Assembly (NCBI RefSeq): GCF_023706045.1
Contig: NZ_BQYL01000001.1
Location: 1,904,001 to 1,968,000 of the forward strand
Origin: Kangiella sp. TOML190
Lineage (GTDB): Bacteria > Pseudomonadota > Gammaproteobacteria > Enterobacterales > Kangiellaceae
Reading direction: 5' to 3'
Length of the DNA: 64,000 bases
Part shown: positions 15,516 to 24,068 of the stretch, one piece after another
Layout of the letters: the number at the start of each line of letters is the position of its first letter
How positions within the stretch are numbered: the stretch's first letter is position 1
Translations under genes and position numbers: made by a program
The notes under the pieces: model-generated
Seen by the model: the letters and a program-made list of their open reading frames with translations, nothing else
Databases searched by the model: none
What the model was told of the DNA's origin: nothing

Positions 15516-17795
15516 ATGCATTATAAAAATAATTTGATAGGAATAGGGTTTTTATTCCTAGCAACGGCTGCCTGTGATTTAGGGAAAGTCGCTGCGGCGC
15601 AAATGGATGGGAAAACTACTAACCAAAATATTGAAATCCCCCAAGATATTCCAAAAATAAAAACCAATCTTGAACTCGATGGTCGTTTGTCGGAAGCCGT
15701 ATGGCAACAAGCTAAACGCGTTGATCTGGCCTATGAGACCGATCCTGGCGAAAATATTCCAGCTAAGGTGAGCACTCAAGCTTATGTCTTTGAAGATGGC
15801 GATTTCTTGTATATAGGCTTTAAAGCCGAAGATCCAAACAAAGAAAGTCTGCGAGCTTCGTTTCGTGATCGTGATGATATTGCGGATGAAGATCTAGTTG
15901 GGATAAAAATTGATACCTTTAATGATCAACGAAGAACCTATAACTTTTTTGTTAATCCTCTGGGGATCCAAGAAGACTCGATTTCTGATGACGTGCTTGA
16001 TCGTGAAGATTATTCTTGGAATGCCATTTGGTATTCGGCAGGACAAGTCACTGAACAAGGCTACAGTGTCGAAATTAAAATACCTTTTAAAATTTTAAGG
16101 TTTGCTAAGACAGAGCAACAAAAGCGTTGGGCGATAGATTTTGTGCGCTTGATGCCTAAGGAATACGAGTATCGTTTTGCGGCGGCGCCGGTGGATAGAA
16201 ATATCAATTGTACCATTTGCCAGTATCAAAAAGTTGCAGGTTTTAGCGAGATTAGCAGCGGTCAAAATTTGGAGCTGATACCTTATGTGGTGGCCAATAA
16301 AACCGAGCAACGTGATTTGCAACAGAATCAGGATTGGCAAGATGATGGGGTGGATACCGAAGCGGGACTCGATCTACGTTGGGCCATTAGTGACAATTCG
16401 ATTCTAAACGCCACCGTCAATCCAGACTTTTCGCAAGTAGAGTCTGACTCTGCGCAGCTGGACGTGAACACTCGTTTTGCGCTGTTTTTTGAGGAAAAGC
16501 GACCTTTTTTCTTGGAAGGTGCGGATTACTTCAACACTATGCTGACGATCTTTTATAGTCGCAATATTGCTGATCCGGATGCTGGGGTGAAATACACGGC
16601 TAAGGATGAGCATGGCTCGCTAGGGGTTCTGGTTACGCGCGATAACAACACCAATATTATCCTTCCCTATAGCCAAAGTTCGCGCTTGGTGGCTTTAGAG
16701 GATGAAAGCAACTCAGCTGCGGTTCGATATGCTTATGATTTATCCGAGTCTTCTTTGCTTGGCGTGACCATGACCCATCGTGATGCTGGAGATTACTCTA
16801 ACGATTTAATTAGCTTTGATGGCAAACATCAGCTTACCGATACGGATGTATTTCGTTACCAGTTGATTCATACCGAGACCGATAATCCTGAAAATTTGCA
16901 AACTGATTTTGATCGTGATGCAAGCGAGTCGGGCAGCGCCTATCGCTTAAATTACAGTCACAACGATCGCGATTGGAGTTGGTTTGTTTCGCACAATGAT
17001 TTTGATAAAGAGTTTCGCGCGGATCTGGGCTTTTTAACCCGCTCCGGTTATCGTAAAACCATTATTGGTGCAGGGCGTCGCTGGTACGGTGAGAAAGATG
17101 ATTTCTTCTCTCGAATCCAGTTTAGCGGCGATTGGGATACCACCGTTGAATACACCGGACAGCGCCTTGAAACCGAAACCGATCTAGCCTTAAGCCTGCT
17201 CGGGCGAGCACAATCGCAGATTGACCTACGGGCTGGTACTCGAAACTTGTATTTTGATGATCGCTGGTTTGATCAAGATTACTACAGCATCAGCGCCTCT
17301 TATAAGCCGCTGGCGAATTTACGAACCGGCATAGTGGCCAGTTTTACTGATGATATCGATTTTCTGAGCGCGAGCAGTCGTGCCGGTGAAGTGGATGGTT
17401 ACGGCGCTTATGTGGATTGGCAGGCAACCAAGCACTTTAACTTATATCTGGAATACGAAAAGCAAAGTTTTGACGTTGCCCAGGGGAATTTCTTTGATGC
17501 TGAAGTTGCCAATGCTAAATTGGTTTATCAATTTAACGAGAAGAGTTTTTTACGTTTTTTACTGCGTTATACAAACTCTGACTTTAGCCAAGATCCTAAC
17601 GTGTTACAGGGCTTGAATGTGTCTTCGATCAATAAAAACTTGGTTCGACAATTGTTGTACGCTTATAAATTGGATGCGAAAAGCGTTTTGTACCTCGGAT
17701 ACTCTGATAATGGCATTGAAAATGATCAAATTTCTTCGCTTACAGAAAACCAACGAACCTTGTTCGCTAAGTTTAGCTACGCTTTTCAGCTATAA
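15516..17795 (+). CDS. DUF5916 outer-membrane barrel with N-terminal family-9 carbohydrate-binding-like domain (copy 2)
   Basis: This is a tandem paralogue of the gene before it, 759 aa from the ATG at 15516, which has AAGGAG 5 bases upstream. The frame extends to a TTG at 15474 but without a ribosome site. It shares the CBM9-like domain (LELDGRLSEAVWQQAKRVDL), NPDFSQVESDSAQLDVN, FEEKRPFFLEGADYFNT and the end FAKFSYAFQL. The paired cysteines (CSVCQ in copy 1, CTICQ here) are kept. Divergence is large across the barrel, so the duplication is old and the copies may recognise different ligands. Confidence 0.8.
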   Translation: MHYKNNLIGIGFLFLATAACDLGKVAAAQMDGKTTNQNIEIPQDIPKIKTNLELDGRLSEAVWQQAKRVDLAYETDPGENIPAKVSTQAYVFEDGDFLYIGFKAEDPNKESLRASFRDRDDIADEDLVGIKIDTFNDQRRTYNFFVNPLGIQEDSISDDVLDREDYSWNAIWYSAGQVTEQGYSVEIKIPFKILRFAKTEQQKRWAIDFVRLMPKEYEYRFAAAPVDRNINCTICQYQKVAGFSEISSGQNLELIPYVVANKTEQRDLQQNQDWQDDGVDTEAGLDLRWAISDNSILNATVNPDFSQVESDSAQLDVNTRFALFFEEKRPFFLEGADYFNTMLTIFYSRNIADPDAGVKYTAKDEHGSLGVLVTRDNNTNIILPYSQSSRLVALEDESNSAAVRYAYDLSESSLLGVTMTHRDAGDYSNDLISFDGKHQLTDTDVFRYQLIHTETDNPENLQTDFDRDASESGSAYRLNYSHNDRDWSWFVSHNDFDKEFRADLGFLTRSGYRKTIIGAGRRWYGEKDDFFSRIQFSGDWDTTVEYTGQRLETETDLALSLLGRAQSQIDLRAGTRNLYFDDRWFDQDYYSISASYKPLANLRTGIVASFTDDIDFLSASSRAGEVDGYGAYVDWQATKHFNLYLEYEKQSFDVAQGNFFDAEVANAKLVYQFNEKSFLRFLLRYTNSDFSQDPNVLQGLNVSSINKNLVRQLLYAYKLDAKSVLYLGYSDNGIENDQISSLTENQRTLFAKFSYAFQL

Positions 17796-17872
17796 AACTT
17801 AATCCTTGAACAAAAAGTAGTTAAACCTTAAGAGGTCCGCCTAAAGAGGACTTTCTATTAAACAGAAACATG

Positions 17873-17898
17873 AAAGCCCTTATATTAAGGGCTTTTTT
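17873..17898 (+). terminator. Strong rho-independent terminator after the DUF5916 pair
   Basis: AAAGCCCTTA, a 3-base loop, TAAGGGCTTT, then more Ts. It also separates this unit from the convergent lyase gene at 17932. Confidence 0.85.
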
Positions 17899-17931
17899 AA
17901 TTTTATATTCTAAAATGAATAATTTTAGAGC

Positions 17932-18936
17932 TTAAAAGAAGCGCTGCTTGGCTTGCTCTGGCAGCTCTAAACCGGATAAATGGGCTCTTTGCAAAAGCTG
18001 CCAATAGTAGCGATAAGTAGCTCTATCGTGCAGTTCGCCTTCGTACTGGATTGGCCCCCAATGGTTATCTTGCGCCGCCATTAAAATATTGATCCCGTCT
18101 TCAACTTCTGAATAATCCGGTTTCATGGCATCAACAATCGCTTGGATCTGAGTGGGATAAATTGACCACATGCGCAAGAAACCAAATTCGCTGCGAGCAC
18201 ATTTTGCATCCGACTGAGTTTGTTCAGGATTTTTCAGATCCAAAGTTACATTATGCGAAGGAATAACACCGTTGGCCAAAGCTGCTGCCACCATTTCAGT
18301 TTTAGCTCTTGCAAGCAAAGGGTGATCGAATTGGCCGGGGCTGCGCATGCATTGAGCAGGAATAGCACCATTATGACCAGAAACGAAATCCATCATGCCG
18401 AAGTCTAATACTTGAACCCAGTCGATTTTGGCAATTTTCCAGACTTCTTTTAAGGCTCCGTGGGTTTCGATCAGCACATGAATGGGTATTTCCCGCTTGA
18501 TATTGTGCGCTTTAGCAAGCTTTTTAACGTAACGTACCATCTTTTTAATTTGCTTGGCTTTGGTACATTTGGGCAGCGTAAAATAAGCTACTTTATCGCC
18601 TATTGCTGGCACTAAAATATCCAAATCAGCTTTCCAGTGGGGGTGGCTGTAATCGTGAATGCGAACGCCAGCCATCATATGCTTATTAGCATCACTTGCT
18701 AATACTTCAGCCACCATTTGCGCGTGCTCTTTTTCTTTACCAGCTTGAGCACCATCTTCGCAGTCGCAAGTAATGTCGAAAACTGGACCAATGCTGTCCT
18801 GCATCTCGAGCGCTTTACGGATCAGTTTCTCGCTTCCAGCAAAGTGTTCGCAAGAGGGGGTAATGGGAAATGGCTTTTCCGCATCGAATAAAGCAGTATC
18901 TGGATGGACTCTTTCTAATTGGTTGTTTTCGCTCAC
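17932..18936 (-). CDS. HpcH/HpaI (CitE-like) CoA-ester lyase, paralogue 1
   Basis: The 334-aa enzyme of the citrate-lyase-beta / malyl-CoA-lyase family has FDITCDCEDGAQAGKEKEHA (acidic metal region), AGVRIHDYSHPHW (substrate Arg), IHVLIETHGAL (metal-binding Glu) and VLDFGMMDFVSGHNG. Family members cleave or form 3-hydroxyacyl-CoA esters such as malyl-, beta-methylmalyl- or citramalyl-CoA with Mg2+. The start is a GTG at 18936 with AAGGGGA 6 bases upstream. It diverges from the second lyase across a perfect palindrome. Exact substrate cannot be told from sequence. Confidence 0.82.
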   Translation of the reverse strand: MSENNQLERVHPDTALFDAEKPFPITPSCEHFAGSEKLIRKALEMQDSIGPVFDITCDCEDGAQAGKEKEHAQMVAEVLASDANKHMMAGVRIHDYSHPHWKADLDILVPAIGDKVAYFTLPKCTKAKQIKKMVRYVKKLAKAHNIKREIPIHVLIETHGALKEVWKIAKIDWVQVLDFGMMDFVSGHNGAIPAQCMRSPGQFDHPLLARAKTEMVAAALANGVIPSHNVTLDLKNPEQTQSDAKCARSEFGFLRMWSIYPTQIQAIVDAMKPDYSEVEDGINILMAAQDNHWGPIQYEGELHDRATYRYYWQLLQRAHLSGLELPEQAKQRFF

Positions 18937-19039
18937 AAAAATCCCCTTAAAACAAATGGTTAGCTCAGCTATTTAGAATAAATTCTAGATCAGATTTTCA
19001 CCCTTTGGAAGCTGGCTAAATAAATTCTTTAAAAAATTA

Positions 19040-19062
19040 AACAAACATTTGAAATGTTTGTT
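19040..19062. promoter_or_regulatory. Perfect 23-bp palindrome, likely repressor operator
   Basis: AACAAACATTT, a central G, then AAATGTTTGTT: perfect 11-bp half-sites in the space between the divergent lyase genes. This is the size and symmetry of TetR-family operators. It lies 104 bases from the left start and 46-49 from the right one. It covers an upstream in-frame ATG (19054), which argues that the right-hand gene starts further down. No regulator gene is close by. Confidence 0.65.
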
Positions 19063-19107
19063 CGTATAAGGCATATTTATATTACTCAACTGGTCGGATT
19101 AGTCAAG

Positions 19108-20229
19108 ATGATGCAAGAACATTCTTTTTTGGAAAAGGTCGATGAACAGGTGGTACTCGGTGGCTATTGGCCGGGGATCCAACTTTATTATCCTCCGGTT
19201 AAATATTCTCCCGCGGAAGGGGTTTATGAAAGCATGGAACAAGCTTCTGCACGAATGCGCAAATATGCTCATAACACCAAAGCACACACCTTATTGTTTG
19301 ATTTAGAAGATGGTTGTCGTCAGAAAATTTTAAGTCGTGAGCTGTTACGCCAAGAATTACCCTTGTTTGAAGATCGTAAATTTCAAATTGCGCTACGGAT
19401 TAACCCTTTCCGAACCGATGAATACGAGGAAGACTTAAAGCTTATTCGCGATATGCATCCCTTTATTGATGCGATTATTTTGGCAAAAGCGGGCGAGGTT
19501 TATGGCGCGGCTGAAATTCGTGATTTATCTGCTTGGCTGGTAGGAGTCGATCCAACCATTGAAATTCAGCCGATTATTGAACATCCGCGCTCTTTAAAGC
19601 TGGCTCCTGAACTAATGCAGTATTCGACTGTGCGTCATGTAGTTTTTGGGATTCATGATTTTTCTAAAGCAATGGCCATTCATTTAACTCCTGAAGGTTG
19701 GATTGATGAGCTAAAAACTTACTTGAGAATGCTATTGATGGAAGCGCGAATTGCCGGAAAAGGGGTGATCGGTGGGGTAGAGGTTCTGATCAACAAAACG
19801 CCGATGCCTGAAAACTGTATTGAGCCACACGAAGTGCGTCGCTGGTTAGATTTGCATGGTGAGCATGAGTCGCATGTGGTTCACCAACATGCATTAGTTG
19901 AGGCGCAAATGGGTTTAACGGGCAAGCAGGTGATTCATCCGTTTCATATTCATTTATGCAAAATGGCCTTTACCCCATCACCTTTACAAATTGAGCGCAA
20001 CGTCAATATTTTGCAAGCGGCGATTGATGCTGATGCGCTATTGGGTGGCGCTATTAAATTTGAAGGCGAAATGCTCGATCCGCCGATGTTCGGTAAAGCC
20101 TTGCAGACGCTACTGCGAGCTTATGCTTTACATTCGCTTCAAGACAAAGACAAAGAGTTTGCGATGGACGTGATAAAGCGTCTGCCAGTGCATGTGATCC
20201 GCGAAAACTGGCCTTATGGCATGATCTAA
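19108..20229 (+). CDS. HpcH/HpaI (CitE-like) CoA-ester lyase, paralogue 2
   Basis: This is a longer member of the same family (373 aa from the ATG at 19108; a second ATG follows at once). The frame is open from 19054, but that ATG lies inside the operator palindrome. Motifs: LLFDLEDGCRQKILSRE (acidic metal region), IALRINPFRTDEYEED (substrate Arg), IEIQPIIEHPRSLKLAPE (metal Glu), FGIHDFSKAMAIH, and GKQVIHPFHIHLCKMAFTPS, which is typical of CitE enzymes. Only distantly similar to paralogue 1. It is first in a rightward unit with the ligase, paralogue 3 and the MaoC hydratase. Confidence 0.8.
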   Translation: MMQEHSFLEKVDEQVVLGGYWPGIQLYYPPVKYSPAEGVYESMEQASARMRKYAHNTKAHTLLFDLEDGCRQKILSRELLRQELPLFEDRKFQIALRINPFRTDEYEEDLKLIRDMHPFIDAIILAKAGEVYGAAEIRDLSAWLVGVDPTIEIQPIIEHPRSLKLAPELMQYSTVRHVVFGIHDFSKAMAIHLTPEGWIDELKTYLRMLLMEARIAGKGVIGGVEVLINKTPMPENCIEPHEVRRWLDLHGEHESHVVHQHALVEAQMGLTGKQVIHPFHIHLCKMAFTPSPLQIERNVNILQAAIDADALLGGAIKFEGEMLDPPMFGKALQTLLRAYALHSLQDKDKEFAMDVIKRLPVHVIRENWPYGMI

Positions 20230-20304
20230 TGAGAGTCCTAGTGAGAGCTTTAATGAAAAATCTTAAGCAGAAAATCAATGCCTATAAATAAAGCGGATTG
20301 TTGA

Positions 20305-21954
20305 ATGAAATATTCTTTTGATACAATTTTACGCCAGCACGGATCTGGCTGGCAGTGGCAAATTCCAGAGTTTTTTAATATTGCTGAAGCATGCGTGGAT
20401 CAACATTTAGGCACGCCAAGAGCCGACCAAAAAGCGCTTATTATTGAAGATGATATTCTTGGTGAATCGGCTATTAGCTATCAACAATTATCCGAGCAAA
20501 GTTCCCAATTTGCTCATTGCTTAGCTGCTTTAGGTCTCGAACAGGGTGAGCGAGTATTGATTCGTTTGCCGAATCAACTCGAATATCCTGTGGCATTTTT
20601 TGGTAGCATCAAATACGGTGCTATTGCGGTGCCTACCTCGACTCTGTTGGCTGCATCTGAAGTTGCTTATTTGGCAAAAGACTCGGCTGCTAAGGTGTTA
20701 GTGACGGCCAAGAGTATGTGGCCGGAATTATCCAAAGCAATCCTCGAAACTTCCGTTGAAACAGTAATTTTAACCGGTGATTCTGAAGTAGAAGCAGAGA
20801 CAGATGATTCAAATAAACTGCAAGTTTTAGATTTCACACAAGGCATAACAAGCAAGCCAAAATCTTTTGATAGTCACCAAAGTAAAGCCGATGATGCTGC
20901 TTATCTGGTCTATACCTCTGGAACTACTGGCTATCCTAAAGGTGTCTTGCATGCTCATAGGGCATTGCTAGGCCGCTTGCCTGCTAGTCGTTATTGGTTC
21001 GATCTTAATGACGATACGGTCGAGCGGATTATGCATTCGGGAAAATTCAACTGGACCTATGTGCTAGGCTCAGCGCTGATGGATCCGCTGTTGCATGGGC
21101 ATACGGTAATTGCTTATGAAGGAAAAAACGACGCCAATACCTGGCCACATTTAATCCAAAAGCATCAATGCTCTATTTTTATTGGGGTGCCAACCATATA
21201 TCGGCAAATTATTCAGAAAGCCAATTTCAAGCAGCAAGATTTACCATCGCTAAAACATTGTATGAGCGCGGGTGAACATTTATCTGATGAGATGCAGCAA
21301 GCATGGGAGCAGCGTTTTGGCAAACCTATTTATGAAGCCATTGGTATGTCGGAAGTGTCTTATTATATTTCGCAGCATAAGTCAGCCAAAGTGAAACCGG
21401 GCGCGGCAGGTTTTGTCCAGCCCGGTCATTTGGTGCAATTGTTGGATGAGAATTTAGAAGTGGTGCAAGCAATGGATGAAGGCATGATTTGTATCGGGCA
21501 AGATGATCCTGGTTTGTTTTTGGAGTATTGGCAATTACCCGAAGAAACTGCCAAAGCCAAGCGACAAGGTTGGTTTTTTACTGGTGATTATGCCAAGCAG
21601 GATAGCGAAGGTTACATTTGGTTTCTGGGCCGTAAAGATGACATTATCAATAGTTTTGGCTATCGAATTTCGCCTCACGAAATCGAAAGGGTGATTAAAA
21701 CTCACCCCGCAGTAGCAGATTGTGTGGCTTTGGGTGAAGATATAGCCGGCGGCAAGACTTTAGTGGTGGTTTGCGTGATCCCCACTGACGACGCAGAGAC
21801 TAATGAAGAAGAAATATTAACCTTTGGTCAGCATCATTTGGCTAAATATAAGGCACCGAAAAAAGCCTATTTAATGCAGGATTTTCCGCGAACCAAGAAC
21901 GGTAAAGTTTTGCGCAAACAATTAATTCAACAATTATCAGAGCAGCAGGAATAA
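20305..21954 (+). CDS. AMP-forming acyl-CoA ligase
   Basis: The 549-aa ANL-superfamily enzyme activates a carboxylic acid with ATP and CoA. Motifs: LVYTSGTTGYPKGVLHAHR (phosphate loop), YEAIGMSEVSYYISQ, GYIWFLGRKDDIINSFGYRISPHEIERV (hinge Asp and A8) and the catalytic Lys in PRTKNGKVLRK. It resembles the medium/short-chain and benzoate-type ligases rather than long-chain FadD. In this cluster it could charge the acid that the hydratase and lyases then process. The next gene begins 3 bases after its stop, so the two are translationally linked. Confidence 0.85.
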   Translation: MKYSFDTILRQHGSGWQWQIPEFFNIAEACVDQHLGTPRADQKALIIEDDILGESAISYQQLSEQSSQFAHCLAALGLEQGERVLIRLPNQLEYPVAFFGSIKYGAIAVPTSTLLAASEVAYLAKDSAAKVLVTAKSMWPELSKAILETSVETVILTGDSEVEAETDDSNKLQVLDFTQGITSKPKSFDSHQSKADDAAYLVYTSGTTGYPKGVLHAHRALLGRLPASRYWFDLNDDTVERIMHSGKFNWTYVLGSALMDPLLHGHTVIAYEGKNDANTWPHLIQKHQCSIFIGVPTIYRQIIQKANFKQQDLPSLKHCMSAGEHLSDEMQQAWEQRFGKPIYEAIGMSEVSYYISQHKSAKVKPGAAGFVQPGHLVQLLDENLEVVQAMDEGMICIGQDDPGLFLEYWQLPEETAKAKRQGWFFTGDYAKQDSEGYIWFLGRKDDIINSFGYRISPHEIERVIKTHPAVADCVALGEDIAGGKTLVVVCVIPTDDAETNEEEILTFGQHHLAKYKAPKKAYLMQDFPRTKNGKVLRKQLIQQLSEQQE

Positions 21955-21957
21955 ATC

Positions 21958-22845
21958 ATGAGTTACCGTCCACGCCGTACCGTTTTGTATGTGCCTAATC
22001 ACGTCGCTAAGTTTTTACACAAGGCGCGTAAGCTCGATGCGGATACCATCATATTTGATATGCAGGAATCGGTTCCTCCTGAGTTCAAGCAAACTGCTAG
22101 AGATTTGTTAGTACAAGAGTTTTTGCAATCGAGCGATTTTGGTCATTCTGAAAAAGTGATTCGAATCAATTCGCTAGAGAGTCAGTGGGGCAAAGAAGAT
22201 CTGGCAGCGATTGCCAATTTAGAGTTTGATGCCATTTTATTACCAAGAGTGGAGTCTGCGCAGCAACTGCTAGAGTCGATTGCGATTATTGATCAAGCGC
22301 GCGGCGATCAATTGCCGATTATGGTGAATATCGAAAGCCCGCTTGGAGTTTTAAATGCGCAGGGAATTTGTGCTGCGACCGAACGTTTGCAGGCGGTGGT
22401 GATGGGTACTACCGATTTATCCAACGAACTTAAAATTACTCCAACCTATGATAGAGCAGGGCTCTTGACTAGCTTATCTTTAGTTATGTTAGCCGCCAGA
22501 GCTTATAAAAAATGTGTTATCGATGGTCCTCATTTTGATCTAAAAAATGTTGAAGCGTGTGAATTTTCTTGTCGTCAGGCGCGCGACTTAGGCTTTGATG
22601 GTAAGGCGGTGGTGCACCCGGTGCAGCTTGACTATACCAACGATGCCTTTACTCCTAAATTAAATGATATCCAAAGAGCGCAATCGATTATCGAAGCGAT
22701 TGAAGAAGCTAATAAAGCTGGCCGAAATGTGGCTGTGCTTGATGACCGGCTGATTGAGCCTTCGTTAAAAGAGTGGGCAGAAAGAGTGATTAGTCTATAT
22801 AATCGAGTCAAAGACTTAGGCCAAAACGAACTGATAGGTTCTTAA
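21958..22845 (+). CDS. HpcH/HpaI (CitE-like) CoA-ester lyase, paralogue 3
   Basis: The 295-aa enzyme has the compact length of bacterial CitE, citramalyl-CoA lyase and McmC-type enzymes. It starts YRPRRTVLYVPNHVAKFLHKARKLDADTIIFDMQESV, with LPRVESAQQ, PIMVNIESPLGVLNAQ (metal Glu), VVMGTTDLSNELK (metal Asp) and FDGKAVVHPVQLDYTNDAF. In the D-E-D-S-V position typical of the family (IFDLEDSV) it has DMQESV, a small shift in the acidic motif. It is tightly packed between the ligase (3 bases) and the hydratase (20 bases). Candidate for the final cleavage to acetyl- or propionyl-CoA plus an oxoacid. Confidence 0.83.
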   Translation: MSYRPRRTVLYVPNHVAKFLHKARKLDADTIIFDMQESVPPEFKQTARDLLVQEFLQSSDFGHSEKVIRINSLESQWGKEDLAAIANLEFDAILLPRVESAQQLLESIAIIDQARGDQLPIMVNIESPLGVLNAQGICAATERLQAVVMGTTDLSNELKITPTYDRAGLLTSLSLVMLAARAYKKCVIDGPHFDLKNVEACEFSCRQARDLGFDGKAVVHPVQLDYTNDAFTPKLNDIQRAQSIIEAIEEANKAGRNVAVLDDRLIEPSLKEWAERVISLYNRVKDLGQNELIGS

Positions 22846-22865
22846 ACTAAAGCATTGATAGCACT

Positions 22866-23942
22866 ATGAACAATAAAGCTTCGAATAATAAAGCATCGGC
22901 AGGACGATTTTTTGAAGATTTTTCCTTGGGGGAGCAAATTTATCATGCAACTCCAAGAACCATTACCGAATCCGATGCAGCTTTATATCTAGCTTTAACC
23001 GGTAGCCGTTTTAGCCTCTATTGCAATCAAGAATTTGCCAAACGATTAGGCTTTAAAGCAAGCCCGATTGATAATTTTTTAGTATTTCATATCGCTTTTG
23101 GTAAAACCGTTAATGATATTTCACTTAATGCGGTAGCTAATTTAGGCTATGCCGAATTGCAGTTTTACATACCAACTTTTGCTGGTGATACCTTAAGCGT
23201 GATGTCGGAAGTGATTGGACTTAAGGAAAATAGCAACGGTAAAACGGGCATTGTTTATGTGCAATCCAAAGCTTTAAACCAAAATGGCCATACGGTGTTA
23301 AGTTGGAAGCGCTGGGTGATGGTGCATAAGCGAGAGCAGCAAATGCTCAATAGCTTTGAGGTTAAACCGCAGTTAGATCCGAAGATAGCGCTAGACTCTT
23401 TGTCGGTTCCGCTGGGTTATTCGTCACAAAATTACGACCCGCAAGTTAGTGGCGAAAAATACGTCTTAAATGATTATCAGTTGGGCGAATGGATTGATCA
23501 TATTGACGGGATCAGTATTGATGATACCCAACATACAATGGCCACTAATCTTTATCAAAACAATGCTAAGGTTCATTTTAATCAACATCAAATGAGCAAT
23601 AGTCGGCATGGCCAACGCTTAGTTTATGGTGGTCATGTGATTTCTTTATGCCGCACCGTATCGCACAATGGTCTAGCCAATGCCCAATGGCTTTCTGCGA
23701 TTAATGCCGGCTCACACCTTAACCCAACTTATGCGGGCGATACTATTTATGCTGCCAGTCAGGTGCTGGAAAAGCAGAATCTGGGTAGCGGTGTTGGTGT
23801 TTTACAACTGAGAACTTTAGGCTTTAAAAATATTCAGTGGCAAGCAATGCAGTCGCAATTTGAAATGGAATTGGATGGTAAAAAATCATTTCATCCGCAG
23901 TTGGTTTTGGATCTTAATTATTCTGTCCTGATCCCTGCTTAA
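22866..23942 (+). CDS. Double-hotdog MaoC-family hydratase, mesaconyl-CoA hydratase-like
   Basis: The 358-aa protein has two hotdog halves, the length and layout of mesaconyl-CoA (beta-methylmalyl-CoA) hydratase. The N-terminal half starts GRFFEDFSLGEQIYHATPRTITESDAALYLALTG and has RFSLYCNQEFAKRLGF; the C-terminal half has RLVYGGHVISLCRTVSHNG and INAGSHLNPTYAGDTIYAASQVLE, the MaoC-type hydratase signature. A reversible syn-hydration of a branched C4-C5 dicarboxyl-CoA fits both family and neighbours. The N-terminus contains a small NNKAS duplication. Last gene of the unit. Confidence 0.78.
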   Translation: MNNKASNNKASAGRFFEDFSLGEQIYHATPRTITESDAALYLALTGSRFSLYCNQEFAKRLGFKASPIDNFLVFHIAFGKTVNDISLNAVANLGYAELQFYIPTFAGDTLSVMSEVIGLKENSNGKTGIVYVQSKALNQNGHTVLSWKRWVMVHKREQQMLNSFEVKPQLDPKIALDSLSVPLGYSSQNYDPQVSGEKYVLNDYQLGEWIDHIDGISIDDTQHTMATNLYQNNAKVHFNQHQMSNSRHGQRLVYGGHVISLCRTVSHNGLANAQWLSAINAGSHLNPTYAGDTIYAASQVLEKQNLGSGVGVLQLRTLGFKNIQWQAMQSQFEMELDGKKSFHPQLVLDLNYSVLIPA

Positions 23943-24068
23943 TAGTCGAGCAGATCCAGGTTGCTGCAAGCTCACTCTAAAGATTCTTAACTTAATCATT
24001 AGTCTTTCGTTCGTGCGCTAGTTTGTGGTAGCGTATCCTTTCTGAATTTATAGAGTAAACCAATCTAG

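Noticed and set aside
19054-19107. ATG at 19054 as the start of lyase paralogue 2
   Set aside because: It lies inside the operator palindrome and adds residues without family support; the ATG at 19108 fits better.
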